In this document: piece after piece, positions 51,600 to 60,710 of the stretch | How positions within the stretch are numbered: the first letter of the stretch is position 1 | How the letters are laid out: each line of letters begins with the position of its first letter | NCBI RefSeq assembly: GCF_036263595.1 | Contig: NZ_DATAGQ010000110.1 | Span: forward strand, 1 to 64,000 | DNA from: Geminicoccus sp036263595 | GTDB taxonomy: Bacteria > Pseudomonadota > Alphaproteobacteria > Geminicoccales > Geminicoccaceae | Reading direction: 5' to 3' | DNA length: 64,000 nucleotides | Notes under the pieces: model-generated | Database searches by the model: none | The model's input: only the letters and a program-made list of their open reading frames with translations | What the model was told of the DNA's origin: nothing | Position numbers and translations under genes: made by a program

Positions 51600-52619
51600 A
51601 TGATGAAGATGACCAGGACACTGGCCAGGATGAGTTTGGCCTGTCTGGCCGGCGTCGCCGGCTTCGCGGTCAACGGCATGGTTGCCAGCACGGCGTCCGC
51701 CGACATCACGCTCGTCGGTGCCAGCCAGTTCGACGAAAACCACGCCTTCACCAGGACGATGCGCAAGTTCGAGGAGCTGGTGAACGCCTGCTATACCGAC
51801 GAGCCGATCGTCTGGGAAATGCACCTCAACTCGGAGCTCGGCCTCGAGAAGGACTATGTCGCCTTCATGAACCAGGGGCTGTCGGTGGACTATGCGGTGG
51901 CCTCGCCCGCGCACATGTCCACCTTCTCGAAGATGGCGCCGTTGATGGACATGCCCTTCCTGTTCCGCGACGAGGATCATTGGCGCAAGGTGCTGGACGC
52001 CGACGCGTTGAAGCCCGTTGCCGACGACATCCTGGAAAAGGCCGACATCCGCCTTCTCGGCTATGCCGGCGGCGGGACGCGCAACATCTTCGCGACCGAA
52101 CCGCTGACGACCATGGAGGACCTGAAGGGCCTGCCGATCCGCATGCAGGGCGCGCCGATCTGGACCAGCGTGTTCGACGCGCTGGGCGCGGCACCCACGG
52201 TGATCGCCTATAACGAGGTGTATAACGGCATCCAGACGGGCGTCATCAAGGCCGGCGAGAACGAGGCGGCCGGGGTCGAGCAGATGAAGTTCTACGAGGT
52301 GGGGCCGCATCTTGCCCTCACCAAGCACGCCATCACCATTCGACCGCTGTTCATCTCCAACAAGACCTATCAGCGCCTGCCGGAGAAGCTGCAGCAATGC
52401 GTCGACCAGGCAGGCCCCGAGGCCGGCAAGTTCGGCCGTGAGGCAGAGAGCAAGGAGGACGCGGCCAAGGTGCAGGCCATGGTGGAGAAGGGATGGCTCA
52501 CGACCCACGAGTTCACCGAGCGCGACAAGATGCTGGAACTCGCCACCCCCGTGCTGGAAACCTATGCCGAGGAGCTCGGTGCTACCGACGTGCTGAAGGC
52601 GGTGCAGGGCATCAACTGA
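51600..52619 (+). CDS. TRAP transporter substrate-binding protein (DctP family)
   Basis: A 339-residue periplasmic binding protein. GGGAGAG precedes the double ATG at 51600/51603. A signal peptide (LARMSLACLAGVAGFAVNGM) is followed by a DctP fold with the family segments EMHLNSELGLEKDYVAFMNQG and DLKGLPIRMQGAPIWTSVFDALGA. It would capture an organic acid for the two membrane subunits encoded next. The ligand is unknown. The large permease gene is frameshifted, so the system may be inactive. Confidence 0.9.
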   Translation: MMKMTRTLARMSLACLAGVAGFAVNGMVASTASADITLVGASQFDENHAFTRTMRKFEELVNACYTDEPIVWEMHLNSELGLEKDYVAFMNQGLSVDYAVASPAHMSTFSKMAPLMDMPFLFRDEDHWRKVLDADALKPVADDILEKADIRLLGYAGGGTRNIFATEPLTTMEDLKGLPIRMQGAPIWTSVFDALGAAPTVIAYNEVYNGIQTGVIKAGENEAAGVEQMKFYEVGPHLALTKHAITIRPLFISNKTYQRLPEKLQQCVDQAGPEAGKFGREAESKEDAAKVQAMVEKGWLTTHEFTERDKMLELATPVLETYAEELGATDVLKAVQGIN

Positions 52620-52712
52620 GCCGGCACCGCTGAGACCGGCGGGGCCGGCCCAGTCCTCGCCCGGTCGCTTCCCCGCCAGATCCCGCCTTTCCTTCAGCCC
52701 ACGGGAGCAGTC

Positions 52713-53195
52713 ATGACCCGCGTGCTCGACGCCGTCCATTTCGCGCTGAAGCTGGCGCTGGGGCTGCTCATCGCCGGCCTGCTCGTCCCGGTGACAATGC
52801 AGGTCCTGGCCCGCTTCATCGACGTCGTACCGCGCTATATCTGGACCGAGGAGATCGCCCGGTTCTGCTTTGTCTGGATGATCATGGTCGGGGCCATGTG
52901 TGCCGTGCGCGACGGCACGCATTTCGACCTCGAGGTGCTGCCGGAATCGGCCAACCCCAAGGTCGAGGCGGCCAAGCGGATCTTCGTCCACCTGATGATG
53001 TTCATCGTCGCGATGATCTTCATCTGGTACGGCTGGCAGTTCCTTCTGTTCGGCTGGCACCAGACCTCGGAGATCGCCGAGCTGCCGATGAACTGGATCT
53101 TCGTCGCCTGGCCGTTGACCGGCGTCGTCACCGTGCTGTTCCTGGTCGAGAAGATCATGAAGGAGTCGGCCATCTTCAAAGGTGCAGCAGAATGA
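52713..53195 (+). CDS. TRAP transporter small permease (DctQ family)
   Basis: A 160-residue protein with four membrane segments and the DctQ signature RYIWTEEIARFCFVWMIMVGAMCAVRDGTHF. GGGAGCAG lies upstream of the ATG. Its stop overlaps the large permease start as ATGA. Confidence 0.92.
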   Translation: MTRVLDAVHFALKLALGLLIAGLLVPVTMQVLARFIDVVPRYIWTEEIARFCFVWMIMVGAMCAVRDGTHFDLEVLPESANPKVEAAKRIFVHLMMFIVAMIFIWYGWQFLLFGWHQTSEIAELPMNWIFVAWPLTGVVTVLFLVEKIMKESAIFKGAAE

Positions 53196-54495
53196 CGCCT
53201 GGTCTCGTCGCGGCCATCCTGTTCGGCCTTCTGTTCGTGCTCATCGTGCTGCGCGTCCCCGTCGCCTTCGCCCTCATCCTGGCATGCATGCCGATCTTCT
53301 TCCTGGAGCCGCGCCTGACGCCCATCCTGGTCCTGCAGGAGATGTTCCGCTCCTACAATTCCTTTGTGCTGCTGGCCGTGCCCTTCTTTCTTCTCGCCGC
53401 CAACCTGATGAATGCGGCCGGCATCACCGACCGGCTGATCCGCCTGTCGCGCGCCATGGTCGGCCATCTGCCGGGCGGCCTGGGCCACGTGAACGTCGTG
53501 GTGTCGATGTTCTTTGCCGGTATCTCGGGCAGCTCCACGGCCGATGCCGCCGGCATCGGCTCCCTGCTGATCCCGCAGATGAAGAAGGAAGGCTTCTCCT
53601 CCTCGTTCTCGGTGGCGGTGACGGCCTGTTCCTCCGTCATGGGCGTCATCATCCCGCCCTCCATTCTCATGGTCGTCTGGGGCGGCCTGATGTCGATCTC
53701 CATCGGCGGGCTGTTCATCGCCGGCATCATTCCCGGCATCCTGATCGGGCTGGCGCAGATGGTCGCGGTCTACGTCTATGCACGCCGCCACGGCATGGGG
53801 CTGCACGACCGCGCCACGCCGCGCGAGTTCGGGTCGGCTCTGCTCAGCGCCGTCTTGGCGCTGCTGACGCCCGTGATCATCGTGGGCGGGATCGTGGGCG
53901 GGTTCTTCACGCCGACGGAGGCCTCGGTGGTGGCGGCGCTCTATGCGCTGGTGCTCGGTCTGGTCGTCTATCGGACAGTGAGGCCCCGAGAGCTGGCGAA
54001 CGTCTTCTACGACACCGGCCGGTTCGCAGCGATCGCCCTGTTCTGCATCGGCACCGCGAGCGCGTTCGGCTGGACGCTCGCCTATTTCAAGATCCCGGCC
54101 GCCCTGGTCGCCTATGTGCAGGTCATGGATCTCGGCGTGACCGAAATGGGCTTGGCCGTGGCCATCGCGTTCCTGATCATCGGCTGCTTCATCGACGCGA
54201 TTCCGGCCATCATCATCCTCGGCACCGTGCTGTTCCCGGTGACCCAGGAAGTCGGCATGCATCCGATCATTTCGCGATGATCGGCATCATCAGCCTGGCC
54301 TTCGGCCTGATGACTCCACCCTACGGGCTCTGCCTTCTCATCTCCTGCTCGATCGGCGGCATCTCGGTGAAGGCGGCCATGCGCGACGTGGCGCTCATCC
54401 TCCTGCCGATGTTGGCGATCCTGGCGCTCGTGGTCTTCTTTCCGGTCATCTCGCTGGGCCTGCCTCGCCTGATGATGCCGCAGTTCGTGAACTGA
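53192..54495 (+). pseudogene. TRAP transporter large permease (DctM family), single-base frameshift
   Basis: A DctM subunit that should be about 434 residues with twelve or so membrane segments. It runs normally from the ATG at 53192 through FFAGISGSSTADAAGIGSLLIPQM to FPVTQEVGMHPI. The frame then breaks at about 54268, where ATCATTTCGCG reads instead of the expected ATCCATTTCGCG, and stops at 54280. The next frame carries the proper end (MIGIISLAFGLMTPPYGLCL, to 54495). One missing C explains everything. It is either a genuine null mutation or a sequencing error. Confidence 0.9.
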
Positions 54496-54534
54496 CCCGG
54501 CGGGGCCGTTCGCTCCGGTCCGATGGCGGCAGTT

Positions 54535-54860
54535 CCACTGATCGACATGCATCCCCTTGCGATCCGGTTGCACCAGGAGAGCATGACGGCGCTGGCCAAG
54601 GGCTATGGCGTCAGCCCAACCCGATACAGGGGTGGTGCCGTGCGGCAGACGACGACGGGCGCGCGCACGGAAGCAAAAAGAAATCCAAGCCACTGTGTTG
54701 ACGTTGCGGGAAGAGACGATCATCGTCATCTTCCGCCGGCGTAGCCTGCTGCCGCTGAACGACTGCCTCTACACGCGAAGCCCGATGGCATCAGCCGTCT
54801 GCAAGGTCGAGGGCGGCAGGCCTGCAAGAAGCGCTTTGCCAGCTATCGACGGTTTATGCC
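54535..54860 (+). pseudogene. Decayed IS481-family transposase remnant
   Basis: Fragments of an IS481-type transposase lie in different frames. IRLHQESMTALAKGYGVSP matches the N-terminal HTH. ATVLTLREETIIVIFRRRSL then LPLNDCLYT matches the conserved TPEEEAIIVAFRRHTLLPLDDCLY type region. DGISRLQ and then ACKKRFASY match the following HGISRLP segment. Internal deletions and frameshifts separate them, and the DDE catalytic core is missing. The TRAP operon may have been damaged in the same fluid region. Confidence 0.65.
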
Positions 54861-55317
54861 TGGCAGGTTCTGCTGCCGGCCGATTCGCCGATGGATGGTG
54901 AAGTTGCTCTACGCGTAGGAACTGTCGGCCCGCCGCCGTCTTTTCTTGTGGCGTAGCGGTCGGCCCCAGGGCCCTGAATGTGCTGGCGGACGGGACGCAT
55001 CTGCGATGCTTGCCTGTGCTGCGAGATCCTTCTGCGATGGCCAGCACATGCCATCGTGATGCGCGCAGCTTCAAAGCGCGATCAGTACGAGTTTCGGTCC
55101 AGTTGGCGTCTTGAGCGATAACGCTCAAGACATGCATTCGGTCGACATGCGCCTCTGACAAGCTGAGTGATCAAATCGGCCGCAGACCTTCTGCCGGCAA
55201 AGATCCGCTTGAGCCGGATGCCTCCGGACCAGTTCAGCACAAGTATTTCACGCACAAGGGAGTAAATAGATTTCAAATTGATCTGCGATATCTAGCGGAA
55301 GACGAGATAAAGCTGCC
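54861..55317. other. Gene-free stretch with a perfect hairpin
   Basis: No gene is supported. GTCTTGAGCG at 55108-55117 and its exact complement at 55122-55131 form a ten-base-pair stem with an ATAA loop. It has no T run. It could be an operator, a small-RNA element or a leftover end of the decayed insertion sequence. Confidence 0.4.
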
Positions 55318-55593
55318 ATGAGCGACGAGATCATTGAAGCCATCAACGACGCGGCATGCCTGACATGGCTATGCTCAGCGGTGGCAGGCACGAAGCCGAA
55401 AGCATTCGACAAGCGATTGGACAGCGGCGATCCTGAGCTGCTGGCTTACATCGGCCGTCTATCCCAGGCATGGCGGCGACGTTGCGGTGGAACCTATCCG
55501 CATGGGATCGCCATCTACGCGCGGCAGAACCTCGATGTTGAGACGCTGCAACCGCCGCCGGACAAGCTGCTATGCCAGTATTTCGGGATGTGA
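55318..55593 (+). CDS. Small hypothetical protein
   Basis: A 91-residue frame starting MSDEIIEAINDAACLTWLCS. It is not recognised. It has ordinary amino-acid composition, moderate GC and a helical start, but only a weak ribosome binding site (GACGAGATAAAG). It lies between an IS remnant region and a cupin gene on the same strand. It may be real. Confidence 0.4.
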   Translation: MSDEIIEAINDAACLTWLCSAVAGTKPKAFDKRLDSGDPELLAYIGRLSQAWRRRCGGTYPHGIAIYARQNLDVETLQPPPDKLLCQYFGM

Positions 55594-55829
55594 GACTGGC
55601 TGAAAACGGTGGTCTTGGTCCACAGTCGATAGCTGCATGGTTCCGGGAGGAGGTGGCGCGGGTTGATCTTGGAGATGGATGGATCGGCCTTTCAGGCATC
55701 ACGGACGGCTGGAACGGTGTTCGCCATCGCAGCGCCTTGAACTGCTTGGCGAAAATGCAGGCGGCAACGAGCGGCGGGATGCGGGCTCCGGACCTGGGCA
55801 CCATCCGGGACTGCCGAAAGGAGAAAAGT

Positions 55830-56294
55830 GTGACCGTCATCACCCCAGGCCAGATGGTCGTGGAGGAGAATTCGCCGGAAAGCCCCTGCGGCCCCAGCCG
55901 GAGCTTGTGGATCAGCGAGGCCGGCGGCCTCACCCAGTTCGGCGCCTTCATCGAGATCCTGCCGCCCGGCTCCCGCTCCTCGATCAGGCACTGGCACAGC
56001 TCGGAGGACGAGATGGTCTATGTCCTGGAGGGCGAGATCACGCTCATCGAGGGTGACACCGAAACACGGCTGCACCCAGGCGACGCCGCGACCTTCCGCG
56101 CCGGCGAGGCGGTCGGCCACTACCTGGAGAACCACAGCCAGGCGCCGACCCGCTGCCTCGTGATGGGCACTCGCGCGCCTGTCGATACGATCACCTACCC
56201 GGACCACGACCGCATCTGCCACCGCGACCGCTCGCAGCCGGACGACCGCTGGACCGATGGACAGGGCCATCCGGCGTCCAGCCCCTACGGCTAG
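55830..56294 (+). CDS. Cupin domain-containing protein
   Basis: A 154-residue single-domain cupin. The GTG at 55830 follows AAAGGAG at six bases; the open frame extends further upstream but lacks family character. Metal-ligand motifs are HWHSSEDEMVYVLEGE (cupin 1) and GEAVGHYLENHS (cupin 2). Substrates of such small cupins vary, and none is indicated here. A convergent terminator-like hairpin follows. Confidence 0.82.
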   Translation: MTVITPGQMVVEENSPESPCGPSRSLWISEAGGLTQFGAFIEILPPGSRSSIRHWHSSEDEMVYVLEGEITLIEGDTETRLHPGDAATFRAGEAVGHYLENHSQAPTRCLVMGTRAPVDTITYPDHDRICHRDRSQPDDRWTDGQGHPASSPYG

Positions 56295-56374
56295 CACCGC
56301 CTGCCCGTCTTGGCCTCCGTTGGAAGGCTTCCGGCGGACGGTTGCACAACCGAACCTGCGCGCAGGCCCAGGCA

Positions 56375-56409
56375 GAACAGCGCACGGCCACGAGGACCGT
56401 GCGCTGTTC
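56375..56409. terminator. Hairpin between convergent genes
   Basis: GAACAGCGCACGG and its perfect 13-base complement surround a nine-base loop, between convergent genes ending at 56294 and 56464. There is no T run on either strand. It is probably a bidirectional terminator. Confidence 0.6.
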
Positions 56410-56463
56410 GCCAGCTTGCCTGGCTGGTCCGTTTGTGGCCGACCGGGCCGGCGGATCCGGCGG

Positions 56464-57023
56464 CTAGAGCCCCAGGCCCCGCAGGATCTGGTTGATCCGG
56501 TTCACCACGCCCAGGAGATTCTGGAGCAGGCCGGGACCGTTCAGCAGGTTCGCCAGCCCGCAGAGCAGGTCGCCCAGGAGCCCGCCGCCAGGCACGGCCT
56601 CGATGTCGAGGTTGATCGGGCTCAGGTCGATCACCAGGCCCAGCAGGTCGAGGTGGATCGCCCCGATATCGAGATCGAGGATGGAACATACGGCCTGGGC
56701 CGAGACGGCGTCCCCGGCGGCCCCTTGGGTCAACGTCGCGGGCGCGCTGAACTGCTGCGGTTTGGCACCCGCGATGGCGCCGCTCACCGGCGTGATCACG
56801 CCGCTCACCGAAAGGCCGCGAGTCTTCGGATCGACCTTGAGCGACTGGATCAGGACATCCGCCGTGACATCGCCGCTGGCAGAGACGCTCCTGAATGTGC
56901 CGGTCGCGCCCTTGAGCAGGAGCCCACCTTTGGGTCGTGCCTGTGCTGTGTCGGCACCCACCATCGACAGAAGTCCACTGGCGGCAGCCAAGGTCCCGAT
57001 GAAAGTACAGTACGGCGTTCCAT
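56464..57023 (-). CDS. Exported protein of unknown function, with apparent frameshift in the signal peptide
   Basis: The body (about 160 residues) reads ARPKGGLLLKGATGTFRSVS, then QAVCSILDLDIGAIHLDLLGL and GGGLLGDLLCGLANLLNGPG, a leucine/glycine-rich secreted-protein type of unknown function with two conserved cysteines. It is preceded by a signal-like TFIGTLAAASGLLSMVGADTAQA. A very strong AGGAGG lies seven bases before the ATG at 57023, but that ATG (MERRTV...) is in another frame. One missing base near 57005-57012 would join them. Without it, the frame is open only from a poor TTG at 57111. Confidence 0.55.
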
Positions 57024-57385
57024 GAATTAGCCTCCTGAGTGACGGTCGGCCCGTCTTCTTCAGATTAGTTGCATCTCGCAAACAGGCCCGCGCGCAGCTC
57101 AGTTCCTGCAACTATGGTCTGTGTATCATTTTGCATGACCAGTTCATTTATTATTAATGGACCTGAGCGAGCAGCTAACATTTACTTTTCTACATGACTT
57201 AATGTTGACTGTTCGGATAACTTCTCATTCGCTGCGGCTCCAGGGCATCTTCGATGGCGGTCAAGGCGTCGACCTCGTCACACCGAGCCGTACGACAAAG
57301 GGCCGAAGGCATGTCGTCAAAGGGTGGGGCTGGTCTGGCCGCGTTTGGTCGGGGTGATGAGATCCACCGTGCTGACGAACGCGCC
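57024..57385. other. Intergenic region, partly AT-rich
   Basis: About 360 bases with no supported gene. The stretch 57110-57230 is clearly more AT-rich than its surroundings and probably holds the promoter of the exported protein gene. Confidence 0.4.
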
Positions 57386-57409
57386 CCAGCCTGACCGTGA
57401 TCAGGCTGG
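57386..57409 (-). terminator. Hairpin across the DUF1127 stop codon
   Basis: CCAGCCTGA and TCAGGCTGG, nine perfect base pairs with a six-base loop, span the stop codon of the DUF1127 gene. No T run. It is probably a transcript end or stabiliser. Confidence 0.45.
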
Positions 57410-57637
57410 ATCGCGTCCGCTCCACGCCATGCGCTCGATGTCGTTTCGGGTCAGGCCAAGATCGCGGAGCAGGTGATCGTCGAGAGCTGCGAGTTCCCGG
57501 ATCGCGCGCTGCGCCCGGTACATGCGCCGGATCGAGGTCACCAAGCGCGCCAAGCCCGCCCATGGGTGCACAAGCTGGACTGGCTCCTCGGCAACCTGCC
57601 TGGCATCGAAGAGGCGCAGCGCAGCAAGAGCCGTCAT
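57401..57637 (-). CDS. DUF1127 domain-containing small protein
   Basis: A 78-residue basic protein. The C-terminal signature is AQRAIRELAALDDHLLRDLGLTRNDIE, typical of DUF1127 (YjiS-like), which in alphaproteobacteria is linked to RNA binding, phosphate/carbon physiology and small-RNA turnover. The start at 57637 overlaps the upstream cupin stop as ATGA; a second ATG at 57643 is possible. It is probably co-translated with the cupin. Confidence 0.85.
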   Translation of the reverse strand: MTALAALRLFDARQVAEEPVQLVHPWAGLARLVTSIRRMYRAQRAIRELAALDDHLLRDLGLTRNDIERMAWSGRDPA

Positions 57638-58125
57638 GACCATGCCCTTTGCGTCCCATCCGGGCCGGCGGACATCGGGGGGCCCAGCACGACCGTGCCG
57701 TAGGAGGCAGCCAAGGCGGCTATCCCCTCTGGGGCGAGCCCGTTCAGTCGGGTGAACAACTCCTCGATGCCGCCCGGCGCGAAGGTGGCGATCATGCGGC
57801 TGGGCGTCGTCGTGCGGTTGATCCAGGCATGCGGCGTGCCCGCCGGGATGAGGACGAGGTCGCCGGGTGACGTCTCGAGGATCTGGTCACCGAGCCGGAA
57901 CGTCGGGTGGCCTGCCACGATGTAGAAGGTCTCCTCCTCGACATGGGTATGCAGCGGGGCGGCACAGCCGGGGGCCGCGACGGACTCGATCACGGAGAAG
58001 CGGCCTTGCACCTGCGTGCCGCGGACGCGGACAGCCGTGCGCTCGCCGGGAATGCCGTCAAACCACTGGACGTCGTCGCTTCCCGTGACGCCGGGTTCCT
58101 GGGCTGCGGATGGCAAGATGGACAT
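57634..58125 (-). CDS. Cupin domain-containing protein
   Basis: A 163-residue cupin from the ATG at 58125 with GGAG upstream. Motif 1 (PLHTHVEEETFYIVAGHPTF) and motif 2 (GDLVLIPAGTPHAWINRT) keep the histidine and glutamate metal ligands. It is divergent from a LysR regulator across about 99 bases and coupled to a DUF1127 gene. It may be a dioxygenase or sugar/aromatic-binding cupin; the substrate is not evident. Confidence 0.85.
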   Translation of the reverse strand: MSILPSAAQEPGVTGSDDVQWFDGIPGERTAVRVRGTQVQGRFSVIESVAAPGCAAPLHTHVEEETFYIVAGHPTFRLGDQILETSPGDLVLIPAGTPHAWINRTTTPSRMIATFAPGGIEELFTRLNGLAPEGIAALAASYGTVVLGPPMSAGPDGTQRAWS

Positions 58126-58224
58126 GGGTTGTGCTCCGTTGGATGGCGCAGCCTTATGAACGTTTCCCGATATTTGATCATCACGCCTTATGTAGATGCA
58201 GACATTCTTGTATGTTGATGATCC

Positions 58225-59112
58225 ATGGATACCCTGGTGAGCCTGCGCGTCTTCCGGACCGTCGCCGAGCTGAGAAGCTTCACGGCCGCCGCAAAGCGCC
58301 TGGGCCTCTCGCCCGCCATGGTCAGCAAGCACGTCATGCACCTGGAGCGGCGGCTCGCCACGCGCCTGCTCAACCGGACCAGCCGGCACGTCAGCCTCAC
58401 CGAAGCCGGCCTGCTCTACCTCGACCAGGCGCGGCAGATGCTGGATGGGCTCGACGAAGTCGAAGCCGCTGTCAGCAGGACGACGGTAACACCGCGTGGC
58501 ACCTTGCGGCTGAGCGCGCCGGTGTGGATCGCCGATCCGGTCTTTGCCGGCCTGCTGGCGGACTACCGCGCCCGCTATCCGGAGGTGCGGCTCGACGTCG
58601 ACCTGAGCGGCCGCATGGTCAACCTTGTCGAGGAGGGCATCGACCTGGCGCTTCGCGCGACGGCGTCACCCGATCCCGGCCTGATCGCGCGCCGGCTTGC
58701 CGACATCACCTTCCGTCTCGTCGCCGCACCCAGCCACCTCGACCGGACCGGTCGTCCCAAGGCCGTCGCCGACCTGGACGGGCGCGCCCTGCTCTCCAAC
58801 AGCCTGCACTGGCCGGACGGCAGCGTGACCTTGGACGGCCTCGACGGGCACCGGACCGTGCGGTTCGACCCGGTGCTGCTGAGCGTCAACGAAACCCTGC
58901 TGCACCTCGCCGCGCTGGAGGGCATGGGCCTCGCCTTCCTGCCCGAGTGGATGATCCGGCAGGACCTCGCCGAGGGGCGCCTGGAATCGGTGCTCCATGG
59001 GGCCTTGGCGTTGCATGGCTGCCTGTTCGGCGTCTACTCGAGCCGAAAATATCTCTCCGCCAAGGTCAGGACCTTCCTGGACTTCCTCGCGCACGACCAC
59101 CGGCTGCGCTAG
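58225..59112 (+). CDS. LysR-family transcriptional regulator
   Basis: A 295-residue LysR protein of the CrgA/DsdC-like class. HTH: SLRVFRTVAELRSFTAAAKR then LGLSPAMVSKHV. The effector domain starts GTLRLSAPVWIADPVF. It is divergent from the cupin-DUF1127 pair, and the AT-rich 99-base gap (58126-58224) is its likely binding region. The cupin gene is therefore its probable target, although the phenolic acid decarboxylase further on cannot be excluded. Confidence 0.92.
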   Translation: MDTLVSLRVFRTVAELRSFTAAAKRLGLSPAMVSKHVMHLERRLATRLLNRTSRHVSLTEAGLLYLDQARQMLDGLDEVEAAVSRTTVTPRGTLRLSAPVWIADPVFAGLLADYRARYPEVRLDVDLSGRMVNLVEEGIDLALRATASPDPGLIARRLADITFRLVAAPSHLDRTGRPKAVADLDGRALLSNSLHWPDGSVTLDGLDGHRTVRFDPVLLSVNETLLHLAALEGMGLAFLPEWMIRQDLAEGRLESVLHGALALHGCLFGVYSSRKYLSAKVRTFLDFLAHDHRLR

Positions 59113-59888
59113 CAGGCCGGATCACCCCGCCGGCCGGCATCTGGCGACATGGCCTGGGCACCAGTCCATTCGGCTCGCCATGGGCATAGGCGGGCTTGCC
59201 GGACACGCGATGTCCATCACCATCGGTTGATGCACCCGCAGCCGATCGGGCCGTCGTCCCCTGCGCCCACACGTCGCCGCCCTCGTCGATGGAAGGAGGG
59301 CGAACCTTTCCTGGCCTGGCAGCGCATCGATTCCCATCAACCCGGCCAGGAACGAGCAGGCACGGCAAGAGCGGCGCGACGGCGCTCTGCCGGCAAGCTC
59401 GATGCAGCGCGCCGCCGACCTGGCGACGATCGCCCGATGGCACGCTCGCTTCACCCCGTCGATCGCGGCGAACCACGCGCTGTCTGCCGCCGCCCGGCCC
59501 CAGCCGATCGAGCGCCACAGGGCTTTGCCGCCAGCCGTCCAGCGAACCATCATGGTCTGCAGCGCACATCACCCTCCAGATCGCGAGGTGACGTTCATGC
59601 GTTTGCACAAAAGCCGATAGCTGTCGCCGAGCGTGGTACCACGCTCGCCATCGAGGCCTTGAACCGCATCCAGGGGACGTGGAAGGTACCGCTTTGCGAG
59701 TGGATCCTGTCAGCTTTGCTGGTCGTCACTCCGTGGGATCGGGCTTTGCCCGATGGCCAAGGGGCGAGGCCGCGGTCCTGTTCGGCGAGCGCGTCACCGA
59801 AGGCCATGACCAAATCATGGCAACCGCCCGCCATACATGGAATGCCCGCCAGTCCCGGCCAGCGTCCCGGTTCGATGAAAGCGGGACC
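59113..59888. other. Gene-free or decayed stretch
   Basis: About 775 bases with only low-quality arginine/alanine-rich frames on both strands. None has a domain, a signal peptide or a good ribosome binding site together with normal codon use. It may be eroded coding DNA, but I cannot assign a family. Confidence 0.45.
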
Positions 59889-60407
59889 TCAGTTGCGTCT
59901 CGCCGCATAGCCAGCCGGCAGTTCCTCGGGCCCGCACGCGATCACCGTCTCGTCGTCGCGGGCACGATCCTCCACGAAGGTGATCTCGGCGAACGTATCG
60001 ACCAGCTCGATCGGATAGGTCGGCCCGGCATCGCGGTAGGCGAGCATCCGGTCGATCTGCGGGTTCTGGAAGCCGACGATCTTCTGCGGCGCCTCTACCA
60101 CCCAACGAGGGAAGAAGATGGTCCCGTGAAGGCGCCGCTCGACGAGATTGACAGCAACGCTGACACCGGTCCCGGTCGGCTCGACCCAGGAGGCCCTGAA
60201 GACGTTGTCGGCCAGCCTGACGATATGCGCTTCCTGGTTCTTCACCCAGCGGCCGCCGACGATGCCGCTATGCACGCGGTACTCCAGATGGCGCTCGTTC
60301 TTGATGTAGGTCTCGTACTGCCAGCCATTGTCGTAGGTGTAGATGTAGTGCTTGCCGACAAAGGCGGCGATCTCGGCTGGTCGGGTGGACGCGAAGGGGT
60401 CGGACAT
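59889..60407 (-). CDS. padC: Phenolic acid decarboxylase
   Basis: A 172-residue cofactor-free decarboxylase of hydroxycinnamic acids (ferulate, p-coumarate to vinyl phenols). The signature segments are HYIYTYDNGWQYETYIKN, YRVHSGIVGGRWVKNQEA, SWVEPTGT and GTIFFPRWV. The tyrosines, arginine and glutamate of the active site (YTYDNGWQYE, WVEPTGT) are present. GGAG lies seven bases before the ATG at 60407; a frame from 60419 is slightly longer. It is a plant-litter detoxification enzyme. A LysR gene and cupins are nearby, but no PadR-type repressor. Confidence 0.92.
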   Translation of the reverse strand: MSDPFASTRPAEIAAFVGKHYIYTYDNGWQYETYIKNERHLEYRVHSGIVGGRWVKNQEAHIVRLADNVFRASWVEPTGTGVSVAVNLVERRLHGTIFFPRWVVEAPQKIVGFQNPQIDRMLAYRDAGPTYPIELVDTFAEITFVEDRARDDETVIACGPEELPAGYAARRN

Positions 60408-60436
60408 GCTGGTCTCCATCGTGAGGAACGTCGGGG

Positions 60437-60634
60437 GACACGGCCCGCTTCGTCGATGCGCCCGACAGTGTCGGCAGCTTCACCGCCACCTACGACCTGC
60501 CAACGACGCTCGCCCAGGTCCGCCTCAACCTGGGGTCGACCGCAACCAGGCAGCTGCAGCTCGAGTACCAGGGCCAACTCGGTGGCGACTTCCAAGAGCA
60601 CGCCGGCTTGCTTAGGGTCAATCGGCTGGGCTGA
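60437..60634 (+). pseudogene. Autotransporter beta-barrel C-terminal remnant
   Basis: About 65 residues (SVGSFTATYDLPTTLAQVRL, then LQLEYQGQLGGDFQEHAGLLRV) match the last strands of an autotransporter barrel, with the late YQGQL then H pattern. No start codon or upstream passenger is present, and the 5' side is cut off next to the decarboxylase start. It is a truncated leftover. The terminal residues are not the usual aromatic phenylalanine, consistent with decay or a divergent family. Confidence 0.45.
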
Positions 60635-60710
60635 GGGCGGCGCGCGCTTCGGCGGGTAGCGGCGGCGCGTGGCTGCAGCCAGCCCTGCCCACCGTCACGG
60701 AAGCCTGCCG

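Noticed and set aside
59122..59553. A 143-codon minus-strand frame (MMVRWTAGGKALWRSIGWGR)
   Set aside because: No domain, no ribosome binding site and arginine/alanine-rich composition; left as an unassigned stretch.
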